Source: CAISDA01 sp050258555 (GTDB lineage: Bacteria; Bacteroidota; Ignavibacteria; UBA10030; UBA8401). Taken from it: a DNA stretch of 19,783 nucleotides. The stretch is taken from assembly GCA_050258555.1 (NCBI GenBank), contig JBLMZA010000042.1:1-19783 (forward strand), read 5' to 3'. The translations under genes were made by a program, and so were the position numbers. The first letter of the stretch is position 1, and each line of letters begins with the position of its first letter. The notes under the pieces were generated by a model. It did not search any database. It worked only from the letters and a program-made list of their open reading frames with translations, and was not told the origin of the DNA. Shown here piece after piece: positions 1 through 7,789 of the stretch.

Positions 1-220
1 GCTCGCGGAAGAATCCTTCAACGGCATCGCCACGACGCTTCTCGGCATGGATGCGGACGGCACCGTGAATCTCAACCATGTCTGCTCCGTTGCGGGGCTC
101 GGCGGCAAGCCCTACAGAGACGGCAGCTACGAGTATTATATCAATGAGCCGCAGCGCACGAACGACTTCAAGGGATATGGCCCCCTGATGCTGGCGGCCA
201 TCGAATTGGAGCGTCCATAA
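1..220 (+). CDS. Unsaturated rhamnogalacturonyl hydrolase, GH105/GH88 family (C-terminal fragment)
   Basis: Only the last 72 codons are present; the reading frame begins at base 2 and ends at TAA 218-220. The tail reads VNLNHVCSVAGLGGKPYRDG, then YEYYINEPQRTNDFKGYGP and LMLAAIELE. This matches the end of YteR-like GH105 enzymes, where the last barrel helices carry a G-[VY]-G-P-x-x-[LM]-A motif. The family removes the terminal 4,5-unsaturated galacturonate from rhamnogalacturonan oligosaccharides made by polysaccharide lyases. The downstream CE12 esterase starts 11 bases after the stop, so the two are almost certainly co-transcribed. The catalytic Asp residues lie outside the window, so activity cannot be judged here. 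Family assignment rests on this tail and on the pectin context. Confidence 0.8.
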   Translation, partial: LAEESFNGIATTLLGMDADGTVNLNHVCSVAGLGGKPYRDGSYEYYINEPQRTNDFKGYGPLMLAAIELERP

Positions 221-231
221 AGGCAACTTCC

Positions 232-1779
232 ATGAATGATCAGAGCGTGAATATACGACGATCCCGAACCACCCGTTCGTTTCTCTTCCGGCTTCTCTTT
301 CTTGCCGGGGCCGGAGCGGTGATACTGGGAATGGCGCCTGCCGGCGCGCCGCGCATTTTCCTTGTCGGCGATTCGACGATGGCCGATAAGCCCATCACCG
401 CCAATCCGGAGGTGGGCTGGGGACAGATGTTCCCTGCCCTGATGAAGCCGGGCGTGGTTATCGAAAACCATGCGCGCAACGGCCGCTCCACCAAAAGCTT
501 CATCGATGAAGGACGCTGGGCCGCGGTGGTCTCGAGGCTCGCCCCCGGCGACTACGTCCTCATACAGTTCGGGCACAACGATGCGAAGAAGGACGACTCG
601 CTGCGCTATGCCGCGCCGCAGACGGCCTACCGCGAGAATCTCGTGCGCATGGTGCAGGAAGCGCGCGATCGCGGCGCCCTGCCCGTGCTTCTGACGCCCG
701 TCAACCGGCGCAAGTACGACGAGAAGGGCGCATTCGTCGATCAGCACGGCGAGTATCCCGATGTCGTGCGCGATGTGGCCGCGCGGGAGCATGTTCCGCT
801 CATCGATCTGCACGCGCGCACGCGCGAACTGTTTGCGCGCCTGGGGGAAGAAGGGTCGAAGAACTATTTTCTTGCCGGAGTGCCCGAAGGCATGTACGTG
901 CATCAGACGAAGCTCAAGCGCGACAATACGCACTTCACGAAATTCGGCGCCATCGAAATGGCGCGGCTTGTCGCCGAGGGCATACGCAAAGCGAAGCTTC
1001 CTCTTGCCTCCTGGCTCAAGCCCGGATCCGAGGTGAAGTTCCCGGCCATGAAGAAAGCCGTGCTGCTCGATAATTATTTCAACAACGAAACGCGCACGGA
1101 GCACGGACAGACGGTCCCGTTCCACTATCTCTGGCAGGATACGACCAACTCCGGCTTCTATGAGCTCGGCCATCTCTTCGACCGGCAGGGCGCAGAGTGC
1201 GATACGCTCAGGCAGGCGCCGACCGGGGAAAGGCTGAAGGACTTCGGCGTCTACATTATCGTCGACCCGGACACGCCGTCGGAAACGCCGGCGCCCAACT
1301 ATATGGATGCCGCCTCGGCCGATGTCATCGCGCGCTGGGTCGAGCAGGGAGGCGTCCTGGTGCTGATGGAAAACGACAAGGGCAATGCGGAGTTCGAGCA
1401 TTTCAACACGCTGGCTGCGCGGTTCGGCATGCATTTCAATGAAGTGAGCCTCCACAGAGTCGAAGGCACGCAGTTCGATCAGGGCAAGAGCGACCGCTTG
1501 CCGAAGCATCCGCTCTTTCGCGGCGTCAGGAAAATCTACATGAAGGAAGTCAGCACGATCACGGTCGCACAGCCCGCGCGCGCGCTGCTGGTTGAACGCG
1601 GCGAGTGCCTCATGGCCGTCGCGCGCGTGGGAAAGGGCCTGGTCTTTGCCGTGGGCGATCCCTGGCTCTATAACGAATATATCGACAACCGAAAGCTTCC
1701 CGTCTCCTTTGAAAACTACAAGGCGGCCGGGAATCTCGTTGAATGGCTCTTGAGCCAGGCACCCGAGACGCGGAAGTAA
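232..1779 (+). CDS. CE12 rhamnogalacturonan acetylesterase (SGNH hydrolase) fused to a C-terminal GATase-like domain
   Basis: This 515-residue protein has two parts. Residues 1-40 are an Arg-rich start and a hydrophobic segment (about 17-36), consistent with export. Residues 41-262 are an SGNH esterase of the CE12 type. Block I is GDST (Ser48 nucleophile), the Gly block is NGRS (83-86), block III is GHND (114-117), and DNTH (231-234) supplies the Asp231/His234 pair. CE12 enzymes remove acetyl groups from the galacturonate residues of rhamnogalacturonan I. Residues about 274-512 form a second alpha/beta domain (KKAVLLDNYFNNE, then VIARWVEQGGVLVLMEND, GKGLVFAVGDPWLYNEY). It resembles the DUF4350/GATase-like domain I recall at the C-terminus of some rhamnogalacturonyl hydrolases. 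The start at ATG 232 is supported by AAAGG at 219-223. The role of the second domain is unknown. Confidence 0.88.
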   Translation: MNDQSVNIRRSRTTRSFLFRLLFLAGAGAVILGMAPAGAPRIFLVGDSTMADKPITANPEVGWGQMFPALMKPGVVIENHARNGRSTKSFIDEGRWAAVVSRLAPGDYVLIQFGHNDAKKDDSLRYAAPQTAYRENLVRMVQEARDRGALPVLLTPVNRRKYDEKGAFVDQHGEYPDVVRDVAAREHVPLIDLHARTRELFARLGEEGSKNYFLAGVPEGMYVHQTKLKRDNTHFTKFGAIEMARLVAEGIRKAKLPLASWLKPGSEVKFPAMKKAVLLDNYFNNETRTEHGQTVPFHYLWQDTTNSGFYELGHLFDRQGAECDTLRQAPTGERLKDFGVYIIVDPDTPSETPAPNYMDAASADVIARWVEQGGVLVLMENDKGNAEFEHFNTLAARFGMHFNEVSLHRVEGTQFDQGKSDRLPKHPLFRGVRKIYMKEVSTITVAQPARALLVERGECLMAVARVGKGLVFAVGDPWLYNEYIDNRKLPVSFENYKAAGNLVEWLLSQAPETRK

Positions 1780-1834
1780 TTTCCTGATTCGCGCATCAAG
1801 CGCCCATCACTGAAACACGAGAGAAGAAAAAAAT

Positions 1835-2929
1835 ATGGTGAAGAAAGGCATTCAAGTCACCCTTTCGGATATCGCCGGCAAGCTCGGCGTCTCCAAGGTC
1901 ACGGTATCGAAAGCCCTCCGCGGGCATCCGGATATCTCGCGCGAAACGGTGAAGAAGGTGAAGAAGGTTGCCAAAGATCTCGGATATTTTCCCAACTACA
2001 TGGCGCGCAACCTTTCCTCGAAGCATTCGAACACGATCGGCGTGGTGGTGCCGAAGATCGCGCACTTCTTCTTCTCGACGATGATCGAGGCGATCTATGA
2101 CGTCGCCTTCGAGCACAATTACGAGATCATCCTGACGGTGTCGCAGGAAGATGCCCGGCGCGAGCTCTGCCACATCAAGTCGCTGCTGTCGATGAGAGTC
2201 GACGCGCTGATCGTCTCTGTGACGCAGCAGACGACGGACGTTTCGATCTTTCACAAGGTGAAGGAAATGGGCGTGCCGCTCACATTCGTCGACCGCGTGA
2301 TCGACGACAAGAGCTTCAACACGGTGGCCAACGACGACAGGGGCGGAGCGCTCCATGCGGTCGAGCATGCGATCAATGTCGGCTACACGAAGCTGGGATT
2401 CCTGGGCGGCTATGAGCACGTCAATATCGGACACCTGCGAAGGCTCGGCTTCGAAGATGCGCTCGAGAAGCACCATGTGCCCGTGCATCCGGAATGGATC
2501 ATACACTCCGGCTTCGGCGAAGAAGACGGCTACAACGGCTTCATGCAATTGTGCGCCACAGGCGAGCTGCCCGAATTCATCTTCTGCGCCTCATTCCCGA
2601 TTGCGCTCGGCGTCTACCGCGCGGCCGAGGAGCTCGGCATACGCATTCCGAACGACCTCGATCTGATGTGCTTCGGCTCGGGCATCGCCAACCGTTTCCT
2701 TTCCACGCGCATCAGCTGCGTCGATCAGCCGGTGGCGGAACTCGGACGCAAGGCGATGGAAATCACGCTGGCGGCCATCCAGTCCTCCGCCGAGGAAATC
2801 GCGCCGCAGCATGTCACATTGGGCACGACGCTCGAACTGGCCGATACGTGCATCAGAAAGATCGCCGTGCCGAAGAAAATCGTCTCGCTCACTCCTCCGT
2901 TTTTTGCACCGGCCGGACAGGGAAAGTGA
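1835..2929 (+). CDS. LacI-family transcriptional regulator
   Basis: The protein has 364 residues, the usual LacI-family size plus a short tail. The helix-turn-helix and hinge are at residues 9-60: TLSDIAGKLGVSKVTVSKAL, then DLGYFPNYMARNLSS. The periplasmic-binding-like effector domain begins near NTIGVVVPKIAHFFFS and runs to about residue 340. LacI-family proteins bind short palindromic operators and are usually released by a sugar or sugar acid. It sits between the CE12 and GH43 genes on the same strand, so it probably controls this pectin cluster and its own transcription. The likely effector is a uronate or KDG-type intermediate, inferred from context only. There are 55 bases between the CE12 stop and this start and no obvious operator palindrome in them. 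The ATG is preceded by a purine-rich stretch (GAGAGAAG) rather than a strong Shine-Dalgarno. Confidence 0.9.
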   Translation: MVKKGIQVTLSDIAGKLGVSKVTVSKALRGHPDISRETVKKVKKVAKDLGYFPNYMARNLSSKHSNTIGVVVPKIAHFFFSTMIEAIYDVAFEHNYEIILTVSQEDARRELCHIKSLLSMRVDALIVSVTQQTTDVSIFHKVKEMGVPLTFVDRVIDDKSFNTVANDDRGGALHAVEHAINVGYTKLGFLGGYEHVNIGHLRRLGFEDALEKHHVPVHPEWIIHSGFGEEDGYNGFMQLCATGELPEFIFCASFPIALGVYRAAEELGIRIPNDLDLMCFGSGIANRFLSTRISCVDQPVAELGRKAMEITLAAIQSSAEEIAPQHVTLGTTLELADTCIRKIAVPKKIVSLTPPFFAPAGQGK

Positions 2930-2940
2930 GCGCTGAAGGG

Positions 2941-4587
2941 ATGAGCATATCACGAGGCTTTTTGAGATTCCGAAAAAGTCTTCGCCTCCTGGTTGCTTCC
3001 GGGGCGCTCAATGCGGCGCTTGCGCAAATGCCTGCGCCGGTGATTTCCTATCCCTGGATGCCCGATTGCGGAGACGGACGCTACAGGAATCCGGTGATCT
3101 GCGCCGACTATTCGGATCCCGATGTCGTCGAGTGGCGCGGACGCTTCTACATGGTCTCTTCCAGCTTTGCGCACACGCCAGCCATTCCGGTGCTCGAGTC
3201 ACCCGATCTGGTCAACTGGACGATCATCGCCCATGTGGCGGACAATCTTCCCTCGCCCCTCTTCGACCGCGTGCAGCACGGCAAGGGCGTCTGGGCGCCG
3301 AGCATCCGGCTTCACAAGGGATTCTTCTACGTGTATTACGGCGATCCCGATTTGGGCATCTTCATGTCGAAATCGAACAATCCGAAAGGACCGTGGACTG
3401 CGCCGCTTCTGGTGAAGAAGGCCAAAGGATGGATCGATCCGTGTCCGCTCTGGGATGCGGACGGGAAGGCCTACCTCGTGCATGCATGGGCCAAGAGCCG
3501 CGCCGGATTCAACAGCATCTTGAGCCTCTGCCGGATGAATGAGGAAGGCACCAAAATTCTCGATGAGGGCAGGGACATTTTCGACGGGCATGCGCATCAT
3601 CCGACCATCGAGGGACCGAAATTCTACCGGCGAAACGGATGGTATTACATCTTCGCCCCGGCAGGCGGCGTGAAGCCCGGATGGCAGACCGTGCTTCGTT
3701 CGAGATCGATCGACGGTCCCTATGAAGACAGGATCGTCATGGATCAGGGCTCGACCGTGATCAATGGCCCGCATCAGGGCGCATGGGTGACAACCAGAAG
3801 CGGCGAAGACTGGTTCATTCACTTCCAGGACCGCGGCGCCTACGGGCGCATCGTGCACCTGCAGCCGATGCGGTGGAAGGATGACTGGCCGGTGATCGGG
3901 CGCACGCAGGAGGGAACAGAAAAAGGCGAGCCGGTGGCCATCGATACGAAGCCGGACGTGAAGGCGCCGCATCGAAGGATGATCCCCCAGACAAGCGATG
4001 AATTTCGATCGGCTGCGCTCGGACTGCAGTGGCAGTGGCAGGCCAATCACAAGAGCGCGTGGTATTCGCTCCATGCCCGGCCGGGCGCGCTCAGGCTCTA
4101 CGCCGTGCCGAAGGCATCGGGCGATTCGTCGCTGTGGATGACGCCGAATCTGCTCTTGCAGAAATTTCCGGCTGAGCGCTTCACGGTGAAGACGCGCGTG
4201 GATGCCAGAGAGCTGAGAGAGGGCGACCGCACGGGACTCATCATCTTCGGGCTTGATTATGCGGCGATCGATGTGCAAAACGTTTCGGGCCGGCTGGTGA
4301 TCGAGAAGATCGAATGCACAAACGCCCATCAGTCGGGAACAGAAACCAGGAGCGTGCGTTTGACGCTTCCCACGGCGCAGTCGATCGATCTTGCGGTGAG
4401 CGTCGATACTGCGGCCGTCTGTCATTTCAGCGTGAGCGCCGACGGGAGGAATTTCACGCCGCTGGGGCATCCCTTTCAGGCGCGCGAGGGAATGTGGGTG
4501 GGAGCCAAAGTGGGTCTCTATTGCGTCGGCACGGCGAATGCCTCGGGACGCGGTTCAGCCGAGTACGAATTTTTCCGATTTGAATAA
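2941..4587 (+). CDS. Exported glycoside hydrolase family 43 (arabinosidase/xylosidase/galactosidase type) with beta-sandwich C-terminal domain
   Basis: From ATG 2941 the protein has 548 residues. Residues 1-29 look like a signal peptide (basic start, then LRLLVASGALNAALAQ). Residues about 48-330 form the five-bladed GH43 propeller. The catalytic acids are visible: the base Asp59 in YSDPDV, the pKa-modulating Asp166 in WIDPCPLWD, and the acid Glu224 in PTIEGPKFY. From about residue 353 (SDEFRSAALGLQWQWQANH) a concanavalin-like domain follows, as in GH43 beta-xylosidases. In this context it probably trims arabinose or galactose side chains of rhamnogalacturonan I or arabinan; the sugar cannot be settled from sequence. 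A GTG at 2926 would overlap the lacI stop as GTGA and add five residues. The frame also stays open back into lacI, but the signal peptide argues for 2926 or 2941. Confidence 0.9.
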   Translation: MSISRGFLRFRKSLRLLVASGALNAALAQMPAPVISYPWMPDCGDGRYRNPVICADYSDPDVVEWRGRFYMVSSSFAHTPAIPVLESPDLVNWTIIAHVADNLPSPLFDRVQHGKGVWAPSIRLHKGFFYVYYGDPDLGIFMSKSNNPKGPWTAPLLVKKAKGWIDPCPLWDADGKAYLVHAWAKSRAGFNSILSLCRMNEEGTKILDEGRDIFDGHAHHPTIEGPKFYRRNGWYYIFAPAGGVKPGWQTVLRSRSIDGPYEDRIVMDQGSTVINGPHQGAWVTTRSGEDWFIHFQDRGAYGRIVHLQPMRWKDDWPVIGRTQEGTEKGEPVAIDTKPDVKAPHRRMIPQTSDEFRSAALGLQWQWQANHKSAWYSLHARPGALRLYAVPKASGDSSLWMTPNLLLQKFPAERFTVKTRVDARELREGDRTGLIIFGLDYAAIDVQNVSGRLVIEKIECTNAHQSGTETRSVRLTLPTAQSIDLAVSVDTAAVCHFSVSADGRNFTPLGHPFQAREGMWVGAKVGLYCVGTANASGRGSAEYEFFRFE

Positions 4588-4613
4588 CCCCGAAATTGAA
4601 GGATGGTCCTCTT

Positions 4614-6329
4614 ATGAGACGACGGAACGTGTGTGCATTCATCCTTGCTCTGGCAGTCGCGTTGGCTGCCGCGCTGCCCAACAGGCTCGAAGCGCAGGAG
4701 TCCCGATCGTTTGTGATCGAACCGATTCCGCCCGAGGTGCTTGCCAATCTTCCCTTCGAGATGCCGGAGGTGAAGCTGCCGAAATTTCCGGAGCGCCGGT
4801 TCGATGTGCGCGAGTACGGCGCCGTTGCCGACGGACGGACGATGAACACCGGGGCGTTTTCCAGGGCGATTGAAGCCTGCGCGAAATCCGGCGGAGGCAT
4901 GGTCGTTGTTCCTGCGGGCGAATACCTGACGGGCCCGATCCGGCTGGAAAGCAATGTCAATTTCCATGTGGAGCGCGGTGCGCTCATCATCTTCAGTCCG
5001 AAGTTCGAAGACTATCCCCTCATTCCGTTTCCGAATCCGACGTCGAAGAGCCTGCGCTGCACTCCGCCCATCTTCGGCTACAAGCTCGAGAATGTGGCCG
5101 TCACCGGCAGCGGCGTTTTCGACGGATCGGGAGAGGCCTGGCGTCCGGCCAAGAAGGAGAAATTCACCGAGCGCGAATGGAAGGCGATCGTGAAATCGGG
5201 CGGCGTCGTTTCGGATGACGGACGCATGTGGTATCCGTCGAAGGAGGCGATGAACGGCGAAGCCTACCTGAAGGCGCTCTATAAGGGAAAAAAACAGCCC
5301 ACGGCAGCGGAAGTCGCCGGTGCGCGAGAATACCTGCGGCCGAAGATGGTCGAGCTCTATGACTGCGAGCGCGTGCTTCTGGACGGGCCGACATTCCGCA
5401 ACTCTCCGCAGTTCGCGGTCCATCCGGCGCAGTGCGAGCACGTGGTCGTGCGCAATGTGACGATCCAGAATCCGGAAAACGCACAGAACGGCGACGGGCT
5501 CGATCTGAGCGCCTGCCATACGGTTGTCGTCTACCGCACAGTCGTCGATGCGGGCGATGATGCCATCTGCATCAAGGCCGGAAATCCGGGCAAGGAGAAA
5601 AAGTGGACGGCCTCCTGCGAGAACATCGTCATCACCGACTGCACCGTGTATCACGGGCACGGGGGCTTCGTCATCGGCAGCGAGACCGACGGAGGAGCCC
5701 GCAACATTCTTGCGCGCCGGCTCACGATGCTCGGCACGGATGTCGGGCTCCGGTTCAAGTCGCCGCGCGGCAGAGGCGGCCTGGTCGAGAAGATTTTTGT
5801 CGACTCCGTGGTCATGAAGGATATCCAGAACGAGGCCGTGCTCTTCGACACCTTTTATGAATCGGGCAGCGCAGAAAAGAACGCCTCATCGCGCGACGCT
5901 TCGCGCACGAAAGAGGACGTCGCCGAGGGGACGCCGCAGTTTTCCGGGTTCACAATTTCGAATATCACCTGTTACGGCGCCGCGCGTCCCTTGCTCTTTC
6001 TCGGACTGCCGGAGATGCCGATTAAGAATATCTCGATCACACATTCGGTCTTCACCACAGACAAGGGCGCGCTCTTGGTCGACGCCGACAGCATCCGCCT
6101 GGATGATGTGAAGCTCTTCCCGAAAATCGGCCCCGTCTACACGGTCAATGAATCCAAACGGATCCTCATTGCGCGCGGTGCGGCGCCTGCCGCCTTGGGC
6201 GATGTCTTCATGGAAGTGAAGGGTGAGGGCGCAGAAGGCATCGTGATCGAAAAGACCGATCTGACCAGCCTGAAGACGCCCGTGACCACAGCAAGCGGCG
6301 CGTCCTCTGCCGCGGTCACGCTGCGCTAG
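4614..6329 (+). CDS. Exported GH28 polygalacturonase (probably exo-acting)
   Basis: The chosen ATG at 4614 has AAGGA at 4599-4603 and gives 571 residues beginning with a clear signal peptide (VCAFILALAVALAAALP, cleavage near LEAQ). A TTG at 4596 is also in frame but would place the Shine-Dalgarno inside the gene. Residues about 62-120 carry the usual GH28 opening (FDVREYGAVADGR). The right-handed beta-helix active site is intact: NGDGLD (Asp294), GDD (Asp315, Asp316), GHGG (His349) and RFK (380-382). GH28 enzymes hydrolyse alpha-1,4 bonds between galacturonates by inversion. A segment of about 70 residues (about 176-248) interrupts the helix before VELYDCERVLLDG; additions of this sort are common in exo-acting bacterial members. 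The product, galacturonate, fits the ExuT-Uxa genes just downstream. Confidence 0.92.
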   Translation: MRRRNVCAFILALAVALAAALPNRLEAQESRSFVIEPIPPEVLANLPFEMPEVKLPKFPERRFDVREYGAVADGRTMNTGAFSRAIEACAKSGGGMVVVPAGEYLTGPIRLESNVNFHVERGALIIFSPKFEDYPLIPFPNPTSKSLRCTPPIFGYKLENVAVTGSGVFDGSGEAWRPAKKEKFTEREWKAIVKSGGVVSDDGRMWYPSKEAMNGEAYLKALYKGKKQPTAAEVAGAREYLRPKMVELYDCERVLLDGPTFRNSPQFAVHPAQCEHVVVRNVTIQNPENAQNGDGLDLSACHTVVVYRTVVDAGDDAICIKAGNPGKEKKWTASCENIVITDCTVYHGHGGFVIGSETDGGARNILARRLTMLGTDVGLRFKSPRGRGGLVEKIFVDSVVMKDIQNEAVLFDTFYESGSAEKNASSRDASRTKEDVAEGTPQFSGFTISNITCYGAARPLLFLGLPEMPIKNISITHSVFTTDKGALLVDADSIRLDDVKLFPKIGPVYTVNESKRILIARGAAPAALGDVFMEVKGEGAEGIVIEKTDLTSLKTPVTTASGASSAAVTLR

Positions 6330-6403
6330 GAAGAAGAGGACGGCCCGATTATTTTTCGTAGAATTCACCGATGGGTTCCACACTTGTTAAAAGGAATGCA
6401 CGT

Positions 6404-7753
6404 ATGTCAAACGCACACGCAACGCAGAGCCCCGCCGGAATTCCTGCTGCCGAGGAGTCCCGCGGCGGATACCGATGGATCATCCTGACGCTTGTCTTTT
6501 TCGCCACCACGATCAATTACCTGGATCGCCAGGTGATCAGTCTTCTGAAGGATGATTACCTCGAGCCGCTGTTCAAATGGAGCGAATCGGACTATGCCAA
6601 TATCGTCATCGTCTTCCAGCTTTCGTATGCGATCGGCATGCTCGGCGTCGGCTGGGTGATCGACAAGATCGGCACCAAGCTCGGCTATGCGCTCTCGCTT
6701 GCCGTCTGGAGCCTTGCGGCGATCGGTCATGCCTTCGCCAGGAGCACGGCGGGCTTCATGGTGGCGCGCGGCACGCTCGGCGTGAGCGAATCGGGCAACT
6801 TCCCGGCAGCCATCAAGACCGTGGCCGAATGGTTTCCGAAGAAGGAGCGCGCCCTGGCCACCGGACTCTTCAATTCGGGCGCGAATGTCGGCGCGATTGT
6901 GGCGCCGCTGAGCGTCCCCTTCATCGCGATCTCGATGGGATGGGAGTGGGCATTCATCATCACGGGCGTGATCGGACTGGTGTGGCTTCTCTTCTGGTTC
7001 CTCTTCTACGAAGTCCCCGCGAAGCACAAAAAGCTCTCGAAGCCGGAACTCGCCTACATCAACTCCGATATCGACGAGGCGCCGGAAGGGCCGACGGAAA
7101 CCGCGGGCACGAAAGTCAGCTGGACGAAGCTTCTCACATTCCGCCAGTCGTGGGCGTTCATCGTGGGCAAGTTCATGACCGACGGCGTGTGGTGGTTCTA
7201 TCTCTTCTGGCTGCCGTCGTATCTCAACAAGGAATACCATATGACCAAGACCGATGTCGCCATTCCGATCGCCGCCGTCTACACGATGACGACATTCGGC
7301 AGCATCTTCGGCGGATGGCTCTCCGGATACTTCATGAAGCTCGGCTGGCCGGTCTACAAGGCGCGCCGCACGGCGATGCTCGTCTTCGCGCTTGCCGTGC
7401 TTCCGGTCATCGCTGCCACGACCGTCGGACAATTCGGCGCATGGTATGCCGTCTTCATCATCGGCATCGCCGCATCGGCCCACCAAGCCTGGTCGGCCAA
7501 CATCTTCACGACGACAAGCGACATGTTCCCGAAAAAAGCCGTGGCCTCGGTCACGGGCCTCGGCGGCATGGCCGGCGGCCTGGGCGGCATGCTCATTTCC
7601 TGGACGGCCGGCCTGCTGCTTGACCACTATAAGATGCTCAACCAGATGGAGACGGGATATTTCATCATGTTCATGATCTGCGGCTTCGCCTATATCGGCG
7701 CGTGGGTGATCTTCAACCTTCTGGCGCCGCAGATGAAAAAAGTGCAACTCTAA
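6404..7753 (+). CDS. exuT: Hexuronate MFS transporter, ExuT-like (ACS family)
   Basis: From ATG 6404 the protein has 449 residues and about 12 hydrophobic segments. The first helix contains the family mark TTINYLDRQVISLL. The loop after helix 2 carries WVIDKIGTKLGY, the MFS DxxGxR/K-type motif, and RGTLGVSESGNFPAAIK resembles ExuT-type organic anion transporters. It should import galacturonate or glucuronate with protons across the inner membrane. ATG 6404 is preferred to ATG 6371 because AAGGA (6391-6395) lies eight bases upstream of it, and the cytosolic N-terminus is then of ordinary length. It lies between the exported GH28 and the catabolic genes kduI-uxaABC, which supports uronate as substrate. 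Which uronate it prefers is an inference. Confidence 0.88.
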   Translation: MSNAHATQSPAGIPAAEESRGGYRWIILTLVFFATTINYLDRQVISLLKDDYLEPLFKWSESDYANIVIVFQLSYAIGMLGVGWVIDKIGTKLGYALSLAVWSLAAIGHAFARSTAGFMVARGTLGVSESGNFPAAIKTVAEWFPKKERALATGLFNSGANVGAIVAPLSVPFIAISMGWEWAFIITGVIGLVWLLFWFLFYEVPAKHKKLSKPELAYINSDIDEAPEGPTETAGTKVSWTKLLTFRQSWAFIVGKFMTDGVWWFYLFWLPSYLNKEYHMTKTDVAIPIAAVYTMTTFGSIFGGWLSGYFMKLGWPVYKARRTAMLVFALAVLPVIAATTVGQFGAWYAVFIIGIAASAHQAWSANIFTTTSDMFPKKAVASVTGLGGMAGGLGGMLISWTAGLLLDHYKMLNQMETGYFIMFMICGFAYIGAWVIFNLLAPQMKKVQL

Positions 7754-7789
7754 ATCAACTTACCAATAGAAAGCGAAGGTACAAATAAA

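Noticed and set aside
2494..2940. Upstream extension of the GH43 frame inside the lacI-type gene
   Set aside because: The extension overlaps the effector domain of a well-supported regulator, has low-complexity Arg/His-rich translation, and would bury the signal peptide that starts near 2941.
4278..4285. AAACGTTT palindrome resembling the core of a LacI-family operator
   Set aside because: It lies deep inside the GH43 coding region, the flanks are not symmetric, and an 8-bp palindrome is expected by chance in a window of this size.
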